Below, one piece after another: positions 6,749 to 12,750 of a stretch of DNA of 18,789 nucleotides (the stretch's first letter is position 1; every line of letters begins with the position of its first letter). Source of the stretch: Lentisphaeria bacterium (GTDB lineage Bacteria; Verrucomicrobiota; Lentisphaeria; Victivallales; UBA1829); the NCBI GenBank assembly GCA_017623265.1, contig JAGAPM010000184.1, positions 1-18,789 on the forward strand, read 5' to 3'. Below the pieces are notes generated by a model that ran no database searches, was not told where the DNA came from, and saw nothing but the letters and a program-made list of their open reading frames with translations. The translations under genes were made by a program, and so were the position numbers.

Positions 6749-8050
6749 ATGCAGACATTTCGTGAAGAAGCCCGTGAGATCCCCGTACTTGCCAGCGTGG
6801 ATGTGCTTGTGATCGGTGCCGGACCGGCAGGCGTGGGAGCAGCCCTTGCCGCCGCAGAAAACGGTGCGGAAACCATGCTTGTGGAACAGAGCGGCAAAAT
6901 CGGCGGCATGGCGACCAGCGGGATGATGTCCCACTGGTCCGGCAGTTCCGAATCCCCCATGCTCCGGCGGATCGTGGATAAAATGCGGTCGCTCCGGGGC
7001 GGACACTTTCTGCTTCAGGACGGACGCCACACCATCTGTCACGATATGCTCAAGGAAGCGCTGTTCGAGATGATGGAGGAAGCGGGGGTGAAGGTCCGTC
7101 TCCATACCATGTTCTCCCTGCCGATCATGGAAGGGAAAGAGATCAAGGGCGTGATCGTGGAATCCAAGTCGGGACGGGAAGCCATCTTTGCCAAGCGGAT
7201 CATTGACTGTTCCGGTGATGGTGATGTAGCTGCGCGGGCGGGTGCCGAGTTTCAGAAAGGACGGGAAGAAGACGGCAAAATGCAGCCTGTCACTCTCATG
7301 TTCCGGATCGGCGGCGTGGATTACACCCGCGCGGTGTTCCCGCCTTCCTTCGAGACCCATATCCCCCTGCCGGACGGCGACATTCAGGAACTGGGCCGCA
7401 AACATCTGCCCTTCCCTGCGGGCCATGTGCTGCTCTACCGCACCCTGCTGCCCAACGAGGTCTGCGTCAATATGACCAATGTGATCGATATCGACGGCAC
7501 CAATGCGGACGACTTAAGCAAGGCAGAGATCATCTGTCACCGTCAGATCGATTCCATTGTACCATTCCTGCGCAAGTATGTGCCGGGCTATGAAAACTGC
7601 TATGTGGTGGCGACTGCGGAAAATGTGGGTGTCCGTGAGACCCGTCACATCAAAGGACTTTACACCATGACCGGCGAGGATACCACCGAAGGACGGATCT
7701 TTGACGACTGGATCGCCACCCGGAACCAGTTCAATTTTGACATTCACAACATCAAGGGACCGGGTCTGGATGAACACGGAGCGCAGGTCCATTTCCGCAG
7801 CAAAGGCAAGTATACCGTGCCGCTGCGCGCCTGTATTCCTGCGGGGATCGATTCCCTGCTGGTGGCGGGCAGATGTATCTCCGGCACGCACCTGGCACAC
7901 TCCAATTACCGGGTCATGGCGATCTGTCTGAATATCGGTCACGGCGTGGGAACGGCAGCTGCAATCTCCGTCAAAAAAGGCGTCCAGCCCGCAGACCTCC
8001 AGCCCGCGGACTATCAGGAACGTCTGAAACAGGACGGCGTGGAGCTGTGA
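6749..8050 (+). CDS. FAD-dependent oxidoreductase (PF12831-like)
   Basis: The 433-residue product has an N-terminal Rossmann dinucleotide site: VIGAGPAGVG with the glycines at 23, 25 and 28, and E46 at the end of the second strand to hold the ribose. It continues with the flavoprotein signatures IGGMATSGM and IIDCSGDGDVAARAGAEF, and ends with VAGRCISGTHLAHSNYRVMAICLNIGHGVGTAA, the C-terminal FAD-binding block of this family. The oxidised substrate is unknown; family members occur in sugar and small-molecule catabolism clusters of gut bacteria. No signal peptide is present, so it is cytoplasmic. AGGAGG (6736-6741) lies seven bases before ATG, an excellent ribosome binding site, so the start is firm. 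The gene is alone on its strand, divergent from pdxK and convergent with tag. Confidence 0.88.
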   Translation: MQTFREEAREIPVLASVDVLVIGAGPAGVGAALAAAENGAETMLVEQSGKIGGMATSGMMSHWSGSSESPMLRRIVDKMRSLRGGHFLLQDGRHTICHDMLKEALFEMMEEAGVKVRLHTMFSLPIMEGKEIKGVIVESKSGREAIFAKRIIDCSGDGDVAARAGAEFQKGREEDGKMQPVTLMFRIGGVDYTRAVFPPSFETHIPLPDGDIQELGRKHLPFPAGHVLLYRTLLPNEVCVNMTNVIDIDGTNADDLSKAEIICHRQIDSIVPFLRKYVPGYENCYVVATAENVGVRETRHIKGLYTMTGEDTTEGRIFDDWIATRNQFNFDIHNIKGPGLDEHGAQVHFRSKGKYTVPLRACIPAGIDSLLVAGRCISGTHLAHSNYRVMAICLNIGHGVGTAAAISVKKGVQPADLQPADYQERLKQDGVEL

Positions 8051-8063
8051 CTTCCGCCACGGC

Positions 8064-8122
8064 ACTCTGAAGGGGCGCGGGAGCAGTTTGACAGTCACAA
8101 GTCTTCCGCACGCCTTCAGCGT
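8064..8122. repeat. Imperfect inverted repeat in the convergent gap
   Basis: Bases 8064-8080 and 8106-8122 can pair at 14 of 17 positions, with a core CTGAAGG/CCTTCAG and a loop of about 25 bases. It lies between the convergent FAD oxidoreductase and tag genes and overlaps the last tag codons. No T-run follows on either side, so a role as terminator is doubtful. Confidence 0.35.
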
Positions 8123-8673
8123 GAAAAATCACACTCTGTTCCGTGTCCGTTGATGATCCCAACTGCCTGAAGGTAGGAGTAGATAATGGTGGATCCGACA
8201 AAGCGCATGCCCCGTTTGTAAAGATCCTTTGAGATGGCGTCGGAGAGGGGCGATGTGGTCTGCAGGTCGTACGGCTCCACGATCACGTCGTTACCGGCAA
8301 AATGCTTGAGATAAGCGTAAAAAGAGCCGTATTCCTGCTGAATCTCCTGAAAGATCCGGCTGTTCCGGATGCTGGCACGGATCTTGAGCCGGTTCCGGAT
8401 CAGACCCGGATCGGCAAGAAGAGAGGCGATTTTCTGCTCATCGTAGCGGACGACTTTTTCCAGATTGAAGTCATCGTACGCCCGGCGGAATGCGTCACGC
8501 TTGTTCAGCACACATTCCCAGGAGAGTCCCGCCTGAAAAGACTCCAGGATCAGCAGTTCATAGAGGGTATGATCATCCTGTACCGGCACGCCCCATTCGG
8601 AGTCGTGATACGCCACATACAGGGGATTTTTCAGGTTCACCCACTTGCAGCGTTTCCGGTCAGGATATGTCAT
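8116..8673 (-). CDS. tag: DNA-3-methyladenine glycosylase I
   Basis: The 185-residue protein aligns along its length with E. coli Tag (187 residues), which removes 3-methyladenine from alkylated DNA in base excision repair. KRCKW with C9, YHDSEWG with H23, and the C-terminal H177-x3-C181 reproduce the Cys-His-His-Cys zinc site. ILESFQAGLSW supplies E44, the counterpart of the base-recognition Glu of E. coli Tag. MRFVGSTIIYSYLQAVGIINGH is the conserved C-terminal block. All key residues are present. The ATG at 8673 lies 14 bases inside the end of the upstream beta-helix gene, in another frame, and its Shine-Dalgarno is weak, so translation probably depends on coupling. No adaptive-response genes are seen beside it. 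Confidence 0.95.
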   Translation of the reverse strand: MTYPDRKRCKWVNLKNPLYVAYHDSEWGVPVQDDHTLYELLILESFQAGLSWECVLNKRDAFRRAYDDFNLEKVVRYDEQKIASLLADPGLIRNRLKIRASIRNSRIFQEIQQEYGSFYAYLKHFAGNDVIVEPYDLQTTSPLSDAISKDLYKRGMRFVGSTIIYSYLQAVGIINGHGTECDFSR

Positions 8674-9721
8674 AAACAGAGCCCATGTTGTTCATAATGG
8701 AACAATTTTCCATGCTGCCGGATTCCAGTACGAGATTTTCCGTAGCGCCATTGTGAAGGACATTGTTCGCCACCACGCAGTTGGTCAGGGAATCCAGCAC
8801 CATTCCGGTTGCGGGGGACCAGGAACCTTTTCCACCGTCATCCCGCCCGACCGCCAGCGAATTTCCGCAGAAGGAGACGCCCGCCACGGACCGGAGGATC
8901 AGATGGGCAGAAGTTTCCGGATCTGCGGTCCATTCCGGCTTGCCGCTGCGGTAGATCACGTTGCCGGTCACAGCGAAATCACAGCCTCCCTGAATATCCA
9001 TCCCGGCACAGCCGCTGCGGTCGATGTAGTTTCCGGTGATATTGTACTTGGCGCCGCCCCGGGCAACGATCCCGCCCGACCGGTTCCATTCGATCCGGTT
9101 TCCGGTCAGGGTGACAGAGGCATTTTCATCGTACGCTGCATATCCGGCGCCCCGGTTGCCGGAAAGCCAGTTATCCAGAATGAATCCATCCCATCCCCGG
9201 ACCAGGATCCCGGCACCGCCGCAGAAACAGCAGGAACAATGCCGGACCGAGAAACACCAGATTCGCTGAAGATGGATGGCGTCTCCGCTGAAGCGTTCGA
9301 TCCGGCAATGGTCGATACAGGGGGTATCCTCCTGCCTGCCGTAATCTTCTTTGAAGATTCCGATCCCGTGAACGATCCGCTCCGCCTCAATGCCATCGCC
9401 CACCAGACAAAGGTTGTCAATGCTGATCCCGTATGCGAATGTGATATCCAGCAAAGCCCGCGCCTCACAGCCCGGCTTCAGGACCAGCACGCTGCCGCCC
9501 GGTTCCCGGAAACTGAAGTTGGCGGCTCCGGTCAGACGGATCTTCGGCGCGCCGTAAAGCGGTCCGGTGAGATAGCGTCCGGGGGGAATGAATACGATTC
9601 CCTGCACGGCTGCGGCAGAATCAATGGCAGTCTGCAGAACGGTGGTATCGTCCGTCACGCCATCACCGGCAGCGCCAAGGGCACGGACATCAAAAACGGT
9701 CGGGGAAAGATTTTCCTGCAT
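8660..9721 (-). CDS. Right-handed parallel beta-helix protein, pectate-lyase-superfamily type, cytoplasmic
   Basis: The 353-residue protein opens with FDVRALGAAGDGVTDDTTVLQTAI and FIPPGRYLTGPL, the N-terminal signature of PF12708-type beta-helix enzymes and tail-spike-like proteins. Repeating turns rich in Asn and Gly follow (NRIEWNRSGG, NYIDRSGCAG, NVIYRSG, NVLHNGATEN). It is cysteine-rich in the middle (SVRHCSCCFCGG). No signal peptide is visible, unlike most polysaccharide lyases, so an intracellular role on imported oligosaccharides is suggested. I chose the ATG at 9721 because AAAGGA lies seven bases before it; a TTG 18 bases upstream and another ATG at 9727 have no properly spaced site. 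The 3' end overlaps tag by 14 bases. The catalytic activity (lyase, hydrolase or epimerase) cannot be assigned. Confidence 0.75.
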   Translation of the reverse strand: MQENLSPTVFDVRALGAAGDGVTDDTTVLQTAIDSAAAVQGIVFIPPGRYLTGPLYGAPKIRLTGAANFSFREPGGSVLVLKPGCEARALLDITFAYGISIDNLCLVGDGIEAERIVHGIGIFKEDYGRQEDTPCIDHCRIERFSGDAIHLQRIWCFSVRHCSCCFCGGAGILVRGWDGFILDNWLSGNRGAGYAAYDENASVTLTGNRIEWNRSGGIVARGGAKYNITGNYIDRSGCAGMDIQGGCDFAVTGNVIYRSGKPEWTADPETSAHLILRSVAGVSFCGNSLAVGRDDGGKGSWSPATGMVLDSLTNCVVANNVLHNGATENLVLESGSMENCSIMNNMGSVYDIS

Positions 9722-9728
9722 GGTCATA

Positions 9729-9734
9729 TCCTTT
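9729..9734 (-). promoter_or_regulatory. Ribosome binding site deciding the beta-helix start
   Basis: AAAGGA on the minus strand ends seven bases before the ATG at 9721. The alternative ATG at 9727 is only one base away from it, which excludes that start. Confidence 0.6.
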
Positions 9735-9757
9735 CGCAATCAGTTAAATGATGTATT

Positions 9758-9786
9758 ACATTATCCGGCGGATGCTCACTTTTCAA
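9758..9786 (-). promoter_or_regulatory. Candidate promoter of the beta-helix-tag operon
   Basis: On the minus strand TTGAAA (9786-9781) is followed after 15 bases by GATAAT (9765-9760), or after 17 bases by TAATGT (9763-9758). Both options are imperfect, but position, about 40 bases before the start codon, fits. Confidence 0.4.
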
Positions 9787-9804
9787 GCATGACGCAAAAA
9801 AAGG

Positions 9805-9847
9805 GCAAAAAAAATCCGGTACAGGGCTGGGTGCCGTACCGGATTTT
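9805..9847 (-). terminator. Rho-independent terminator of the lipoprotein gene
   Basis: AAAATCCGGTAC (9811-9822) and GTACCGGATTTT (9836-9847) are perfectly complementary over 12 bp, and the loop can add GGC/GCC pairs. On the minus strand the stem is followed by a run of eight T. It starts 17 bases after the stop codon of the lipoprotein at 9864. Confidence 0.9.
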
Positions 9848-9863
9848 GAATTGTGAATTGAGA

Positions 9864-10439
9864 TTACTTCACAGGGTAGATCACCGCTGCTTTATCTGCG
9901 CTTTCCCCTTTGGCATTGATCTGGACCTGAATATCAGACAGTTTGATCATACCGGCATCCTGATTGACCGGAGCGACTTCCGTCTTGGCTGCGACTTCTG
10001 CGACAGGTGCATCCACACGATCCAACGCTTTCAGTTTGACCGGGATCGCATCAATCACGACCGTGAAGTTTGTGGTAGAAAGGAACCAGCACCAGTGGGG
10101 GTGGGTCTTGGTTTCGACCTGCTTATTGACGACCACGACATAGTCGCAATCGGCAGTTTCCTTGGCAACCTTGATCGCATTCGCAGTGGCATCTTCCAGA
10201 GAGTTGCCGACGCCGGTAATGTTGGAGAGGCGCGCAAGCGCTTCAAAACGGGGGACAAACGCATCCTTGGAGGGCAGGATCAACGGCTGGACAAAAGTCA
10301 TACCGGCAGGCACAACTTCGTCACCGGTGGCATGGCTGCTGCCAACGCAGGATTCATCGATCGGGTCGCCACAGAAATAGCAGCCGGTCATCATCATTGC
10401 GACAGCAGCGCAAGCTGCCAGAAGGAGAGATTTTTTCAT
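9864..10439 (-). CDS. Putative lipoprotein of unknown function
   Basis: The first 20 residues are a lipoprotein signal peptide (MKKSLLLAACAAVAMMMTGC) with lipobox M-T-G-C and lipidation at C20. The mature 171 residues include a short Cys pair (YFCGDPIDESC), a central region with alternating helix and strand (SLEDATANAIKVAKETADCDYVVVV), an aromatic HPHWCWF stretch and an Ala/Val/Glu-rich linker before a final strand-rich tail. I do not recognise a named domain; the middle part loosely recalls small envelope proteins that use a GNSLEDATANAI-like helix. The gene stands alone, with a near-consensus promoter and a strong terminator, suggesting steady independent expression. It is likely anchored in the outer or inner membrane facing the periplasm. 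Confidence 0.8.
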   Translation of the reverse strand: MKKSLLLAACAAVAMMMTGCYFCGDPIDESCVGSSHATGDEVVPAGMTFVQPLILPSKDAFVPRFEALARLSNITGVGNSLEDATANAIKVAKETADCDYVVVVNKQVETKTHPHWCWFLSTTNFTVVIDAIPVKLKALDRVDAPVAEVAAKTEVAPVNQDAGMIKLSDIQVQINAKGESADKAAVIYPVK

Positions 10440-10521
10440 TCTTAACTTTTCCTTTATTTTTTATTTCCGTACCACAGAATTCCCAGCACCTGCAGTACAT
10501 AATTACTTTGAATGATATGGT

Positions 10522-10550
10522 AATATAACGCAAAATCAGCGGATTGTCAA
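10522..10550 (-). promoter_or_regulatory. Near-consensus sigma70 promoter of the lipoprotein gene
   Basis: On the minus strand TTGACA (10550-10545), exactly 17 bases, then TATATT (10527-10522). The -35 box is perfect and spacing is optimal. The start codon is about 82 bases downstream, giving a leader of roughly 75 bases. Confidence 0.85.
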
Positions 10551-10581
10551 TACGCAGCAATTGATTTCAGGCAAAATCAGC
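10530..10581 (+). repeat. 11-base direct repeat beside the structured element
   Basis: GCAAAATCAGC occurs at 10530-10540, within the spacer of the lipoprotein promoter, and again at 10571-10581, directly next to the left arm of the cloverleaf element. The copies are 41 bases apart. Confidence 0.4.
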
Positions 10582-10582
10582 A

Positions 10583-10715
10583 GGGCGCAGAGGCGGTCCG
10601 CCGGAGCAAGGCGCGGCATCCGCGCCGGCAGCTCCGGCACTTTTTCCCGGCAGCAGACAGGTTTCCCTGCTGCCGGAAAAAAGCAGCCCCAGCGGGGCTG
10701 GACCGCCCTGCGCCC
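10583..10715. repeat. Cloverleaf-like structured element (candidate intergenic palindromic repeat or structured RNA)
   Basis: GGGCGCAGAGGCGGTCC (10583-10599) pairs with GGACCGCCCTGCGCCC (10700-10715) in a 16-bp stem with a single bulged A at 10591. The stem encloses three hairpins. Arm 1 is GCCGGAGC/GCTCCGGC (10600-10607, 10631-10638), topped by GGCGCGG/CCGCGCC around the loop CAT. Arm 2 is CCGGCAGCAG/CTGCTGCCGG (10647-10656, 10667-10676), extended by five T-A pairs after a bulged C. Arm 3 is AGCCCC/GGGGCT (10685-10690, 10694-10699) with the loop AGC. Nearly every base is paired. It lies 20 bases after the esterase stop codon and just upstream of the lipoprotein promoter. Options are an ERIC/MITE-like mobile palindrome, a structured RNA, or a 3' end stabiliser. 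No transposase or known family match is visible. Confidence 0.65.
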
Positions 10716-10734
10716 GTGGTCAGCCGGTATTTAC

Positions 10735-11961
10735 TTATCTGCCGGTCAGGTAATCCCGCAGCGCCTGAATTCCTTCGGACCAGGATGCGCGGCACTCGTG
10801 CTTCATATCCATTTCGTGGCAGATTTTCTTTTTACCTGCCAGAGCATTGAACATAGCATAAATTCCGGTGGGGGGGCAGACGTGGTCGATCCGTCCAACG
10901 ATCACGGCGACTTTTGCTTTGATCCGTTTGGCAGCGAAGGCGGAGGAATAGTAGCGCAAAGTCTCCCGGACCCGTGCCTGATATGCGGGATCGTCCTCAT
11001 GTTTTGCCATCTCGGTACGGACGGAAAGGAAGCCATCGATCTGGGTAAATGCCGGCACGTTGGCGCAGACCGCCTTGACTTCCGGGTGGAATGCTGCGGT
11101 CATAATGGAAAGCCATCCGCCCTGACTGGATCCGAACACGCCCAGATTTTCGCCGTCATACTCCGGCAGAGTCTGAACAAACCGGACCGCCCGGTGCATA
11201 GCGGGCATCACATCGTGATACACATAAGTATCCCGGCTTTCGATCCCGATCGTGGCATAATCAAAAGCATCATATCCGGCACGGGCGATCGTTTCTTCCT
11301 GCGTCTCCCCGGGTTTGTACGGGTAAGAGTGAACATTCATAAAAAGGGTGATCGCATCTTCGTAACGGAGCCACTGCTGTTCGCCGCTTGCCGGACCGGA
11401 CCCGGGATAACAGATCATGATGGGAAATTTCCCTTCCGCCTTCGGAATAGAAACATAGCCATAGATCGTCCGGTTGTTCAAAGTCGGCACATGCAGTTCA
11501 TAAAGTTTCGTCTGCTCCGTTTCCCGGTCGGGAACGGGGATCATGCGGACTTCATCCGGCAGAGCATCGGCTTGAGCAAAAAGTCCCAGCCAGAACGCCT
11601 CAAAGTCATCCGGTTCCGCCTCGCAGGGCCGGATCTTATCCACGGAAAAACCGATAGACCGTTCGTGCGTTGCTGTGACCTGCTCGCCGTTTTTCCATTC
11701 GGCAAGGATATTGACAAATCCCGGTTCTCTGCGTTCCACCTCGACGAAAATGTTTCCTGCCGCATCAAAGACCCGTTCCGTTACATTTCCGGCGTTATCA
11801 TCCAGCCGGACACATACCGTACCGCCGATTTCATTTTTCGAGTTCAGTTCCAGTTTTACCGGAACCGCCTCTGTGCAGTCGTAAAGGGCGAGTTCCCTGC
11901 CGTCTCCGATGTTGAACGCAAGTGATTTTTCCCGGTAAAAATCCCGTATTCCACAACTCAT
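10735..11961 (-). CDS. Acetyl xylan esterase-like alpha/beta hydrolase (AXE1, PF05448-like)
   Basis: The 408-residue protein has an N-terminal beta-sandwich (about 15-108) and an alpha/beta-hydrolase domain (about 113-405). The nucleophile elbow G-S-S279-Q-G, the acid D359 in GRIDH, and the base H388 in MKHEC form a complete triad; the family's YPGSGPASG oxyanion region lies near 185. AXE1 enzymes remove acetyl groups from xylan oligosaccharides or other acetylated compounds; some act on antibiotics. No signal peptide, so it is likely cytoplasmic. AAGGAG seven bases before ATG supports the start. It has its own promoter in the long spacer shared with the TRL-like lipoprotein and is followed by the cloverleaf element. 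The natural substrate is not known. Confidence 0.85.
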   Translation of the reverse strand: MSCGIRDFYREKSLAFNIGDGRELALYDCTEAVPVKLELNSKNEIGGTVCVRLDDNAGNVTERVFDAAGNIFVEVERREPGFVNILAEWKNGEQVTATHERSIGFSVDKIRPCEAEPDDFEAFWLGLFAQADALPDEVRMIPVPDRETEQTKLYELHVPTLNNRTIYGYVSIPKAEGKFPIMICYPGSGPASGEQQWLRYEDAITLFMNVHSYPYKPGETQEETIARAGYDAFDYATIGIESRDTYVYHDVMPAMHRAVRFVQTLPEYDGENLGVFGSSQGGWLSIMTAAFHPEVKAVCANVPAFTQIDGFLSVRTEMAKHEDDPAYQARVRETLRYYSSAFAAKRIKAKVAVIVGRIDHVCPPTGIYAMFNALAGKKKICHEMDMKHECRASWSEGIQALRDYLTGR

Positions 11962-11996
11962 AGTACAACTCCTTCTATGCTTCGTTTTATGCCGTT

Positions 11997-12024
11997 AATA
12001 TACTATATCCTTCAGAAAAAACAA
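11997..12024 (-). promoter_or_regulatory. Candidate promoter of the esterase gene
   Basis: On the minus strand TTGTTT (12024-12019), a 16-base spacer and TATATT (12002-11997) lie about 35 bases before the esterase start codon. Confidence 0.55.
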
Positions 12025-12094
12025 GAGAGACTGCACCTTTTTTGCCGCAAACGAAAAAAATTCAAAAAAACATTACTTTTTTTCATGTTTCTCC

Positions 12095-12123
12095 TTGTAT
12101 TTTGAAAATTGTGGCATTATAGT
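12095..12123 (+). promoter_or_regulatory. Candidate promoter of the TRL-like lipoprotein gene
   Basis: TTGTAT (12095-12100), 17 bases, TATAGT (12118-12123). The inverted repeat TTGAAAA (12102-12108) / TTTTCAA (12123-12129) spans the spacer and the -10 box, so a bound repressor would block the promoter. The leader is about 135 bases. Confidence 0.55.
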
Positions 12124-12204
12124 TTTCAAGCGATCTGTTGCAGATGCTCCGTTTTGTATGTTTTTTGCGGGACACCGGGACAGAAAGTTCCATTGAAATG
12201 AAAA

Positions 12205-12226
12205 ATATCCGGGCGTTTCCGGATAT
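12205..12226 (+). other. Hairpin in the leader of the TRL-like lipoprotein mRNA
   Basis: ATATCCGG and CCGGATAT form a perfect 8-bp stem around the loop GCGTTT, 40 bases before the start codon. No T-run follows, so it is not a simple terminator; it could protect the mRNA or modulate translation. Confidence 0.45.
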
Positions 12227-12266
12227 ATAAAAAACATCCACCATAAAACCATAAGGAGTGTGGGGT

Positions 12267-12662
12267 ATGAAGAAACATCTTCTCATGCTGGGCGGCGCAC
12301 TTGTTGCCGCATTCGTCATCACCGGTTGTGCAGGGATCACGACAAACAACGGTGGAGTTGCCCCGATTTCTGCCGGGCCGAATTTCTACACGGAAGTTTC
12401 CGCCAATGCCATGATCCAGCCCATCATCAACACCAAATATACGGTTGTGAAACGTGACGTACAGGCAAGCGCCGTTTTGAAGAGCTACTTCACCTGCGTC
12501 AATATCGGTGACATTTCCTATGCGACCCTGAAAGCAGAAGCCCTCAAGCAGGCTCCGGGCGCAAACGATCTTATCGATGTCAAGATGGACTACAAGATGA
12601 AGAATATCTGCGGGATCAACGAAGTCACTGTTATCTTGACCGGTACTGCTGTCAAGTATTGA
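12267..12662 (+). CDS. Small lipoprotein, TRL-like family
   Basis: This 131-residue protein has a lipoprotein signal peptide ending in I-T-G-C with C21 as lipidation site. The mature part contains SANAMIQPIINTKY, KRDVQASAVLKSYF, and NIGDISYATLKAEALKQAPGANDLIDVKMDYK, ending in two strands (INEVTVILTGTAVKY). The GD-S-Y-A-L-EAL-PGA-LI-VK arrangement recalls TRL-like (PF13146-like) small lipoproteins, whose role is not established. ATG at 12267 is chosen because AAGGAG precedes it by eight bases; a GTG nine bases upstream overlaps that site. Flanked by its own promoter and a strong terminator, so it is largely monocistronic. Confidence 0.75.
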   Translation: MKKHLLMLGGALVAAFVITGCAGITTNNGGVAPISAGPNFYTEVSANAMIQPIINTKYTVVKRDVQASAVLKSYFTCVNIGDISYATLKAEALKQAPGANDLIDVKMDYKMKNICGINEVTVILTGTAVKY

Positions 12663-12671
12663 TTTATCACG

Positions 12672-12700
12672 AAACGGGGGAGTCCGCTCCCCCGTTTTTT
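12672..12700 (+). terminator. Rho-independent terminator after the TRL-like lipoprotein
   Basis: AAACGGGGGAG (12672-12682), loop TCCG and CTCCCCCGTTT (12687-12697) form a perfect 11-bp GC-rich stem followed by a run of T. It starts ten bases after the stop codon. Confidence 0.93.
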
Positions 12701-12750
12701 CGGAAACATCCGTTTTTATAAAGACAATCGACAAAAATCAAGGCGACTCC

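Larger units (their letters stand above)
11962..12266. promoter_or_regulatory. Divergent AT-rich spacer with promoters for both neighbours
   Basis: This 305-base region holds no gene that I can support. It carries a leftward promoter near 11997-12024, a rightward promoter at 12095-12123, a palindrome around the latter, and a leader hairpin at 12205-12226. A-tracts (near 12053-12068) and T-tracts (12076-12083) occupy the centre. Confidence 0.6.

Noticed and set aside
8051..8115. Possible small gene in the gap between the oxidoreductase and tag
   Set aside because: Only 65 bases, with no start codon and ribosome binding site in proper spacing.
10641..10681. Arm 2 of the cloverleaf as a Rho-independent terminator
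   Set aside because: On both strands the T-run precedes the stem and the A-run follows, so the T and A tracts only extend the stem and do not give a U-tail.
10577..10795. Small frames crossing the cloverleaf element
   Set aside because: They have no start signals and overlap the end of the esterase gene; the palindromic structure explains the long open stretches.
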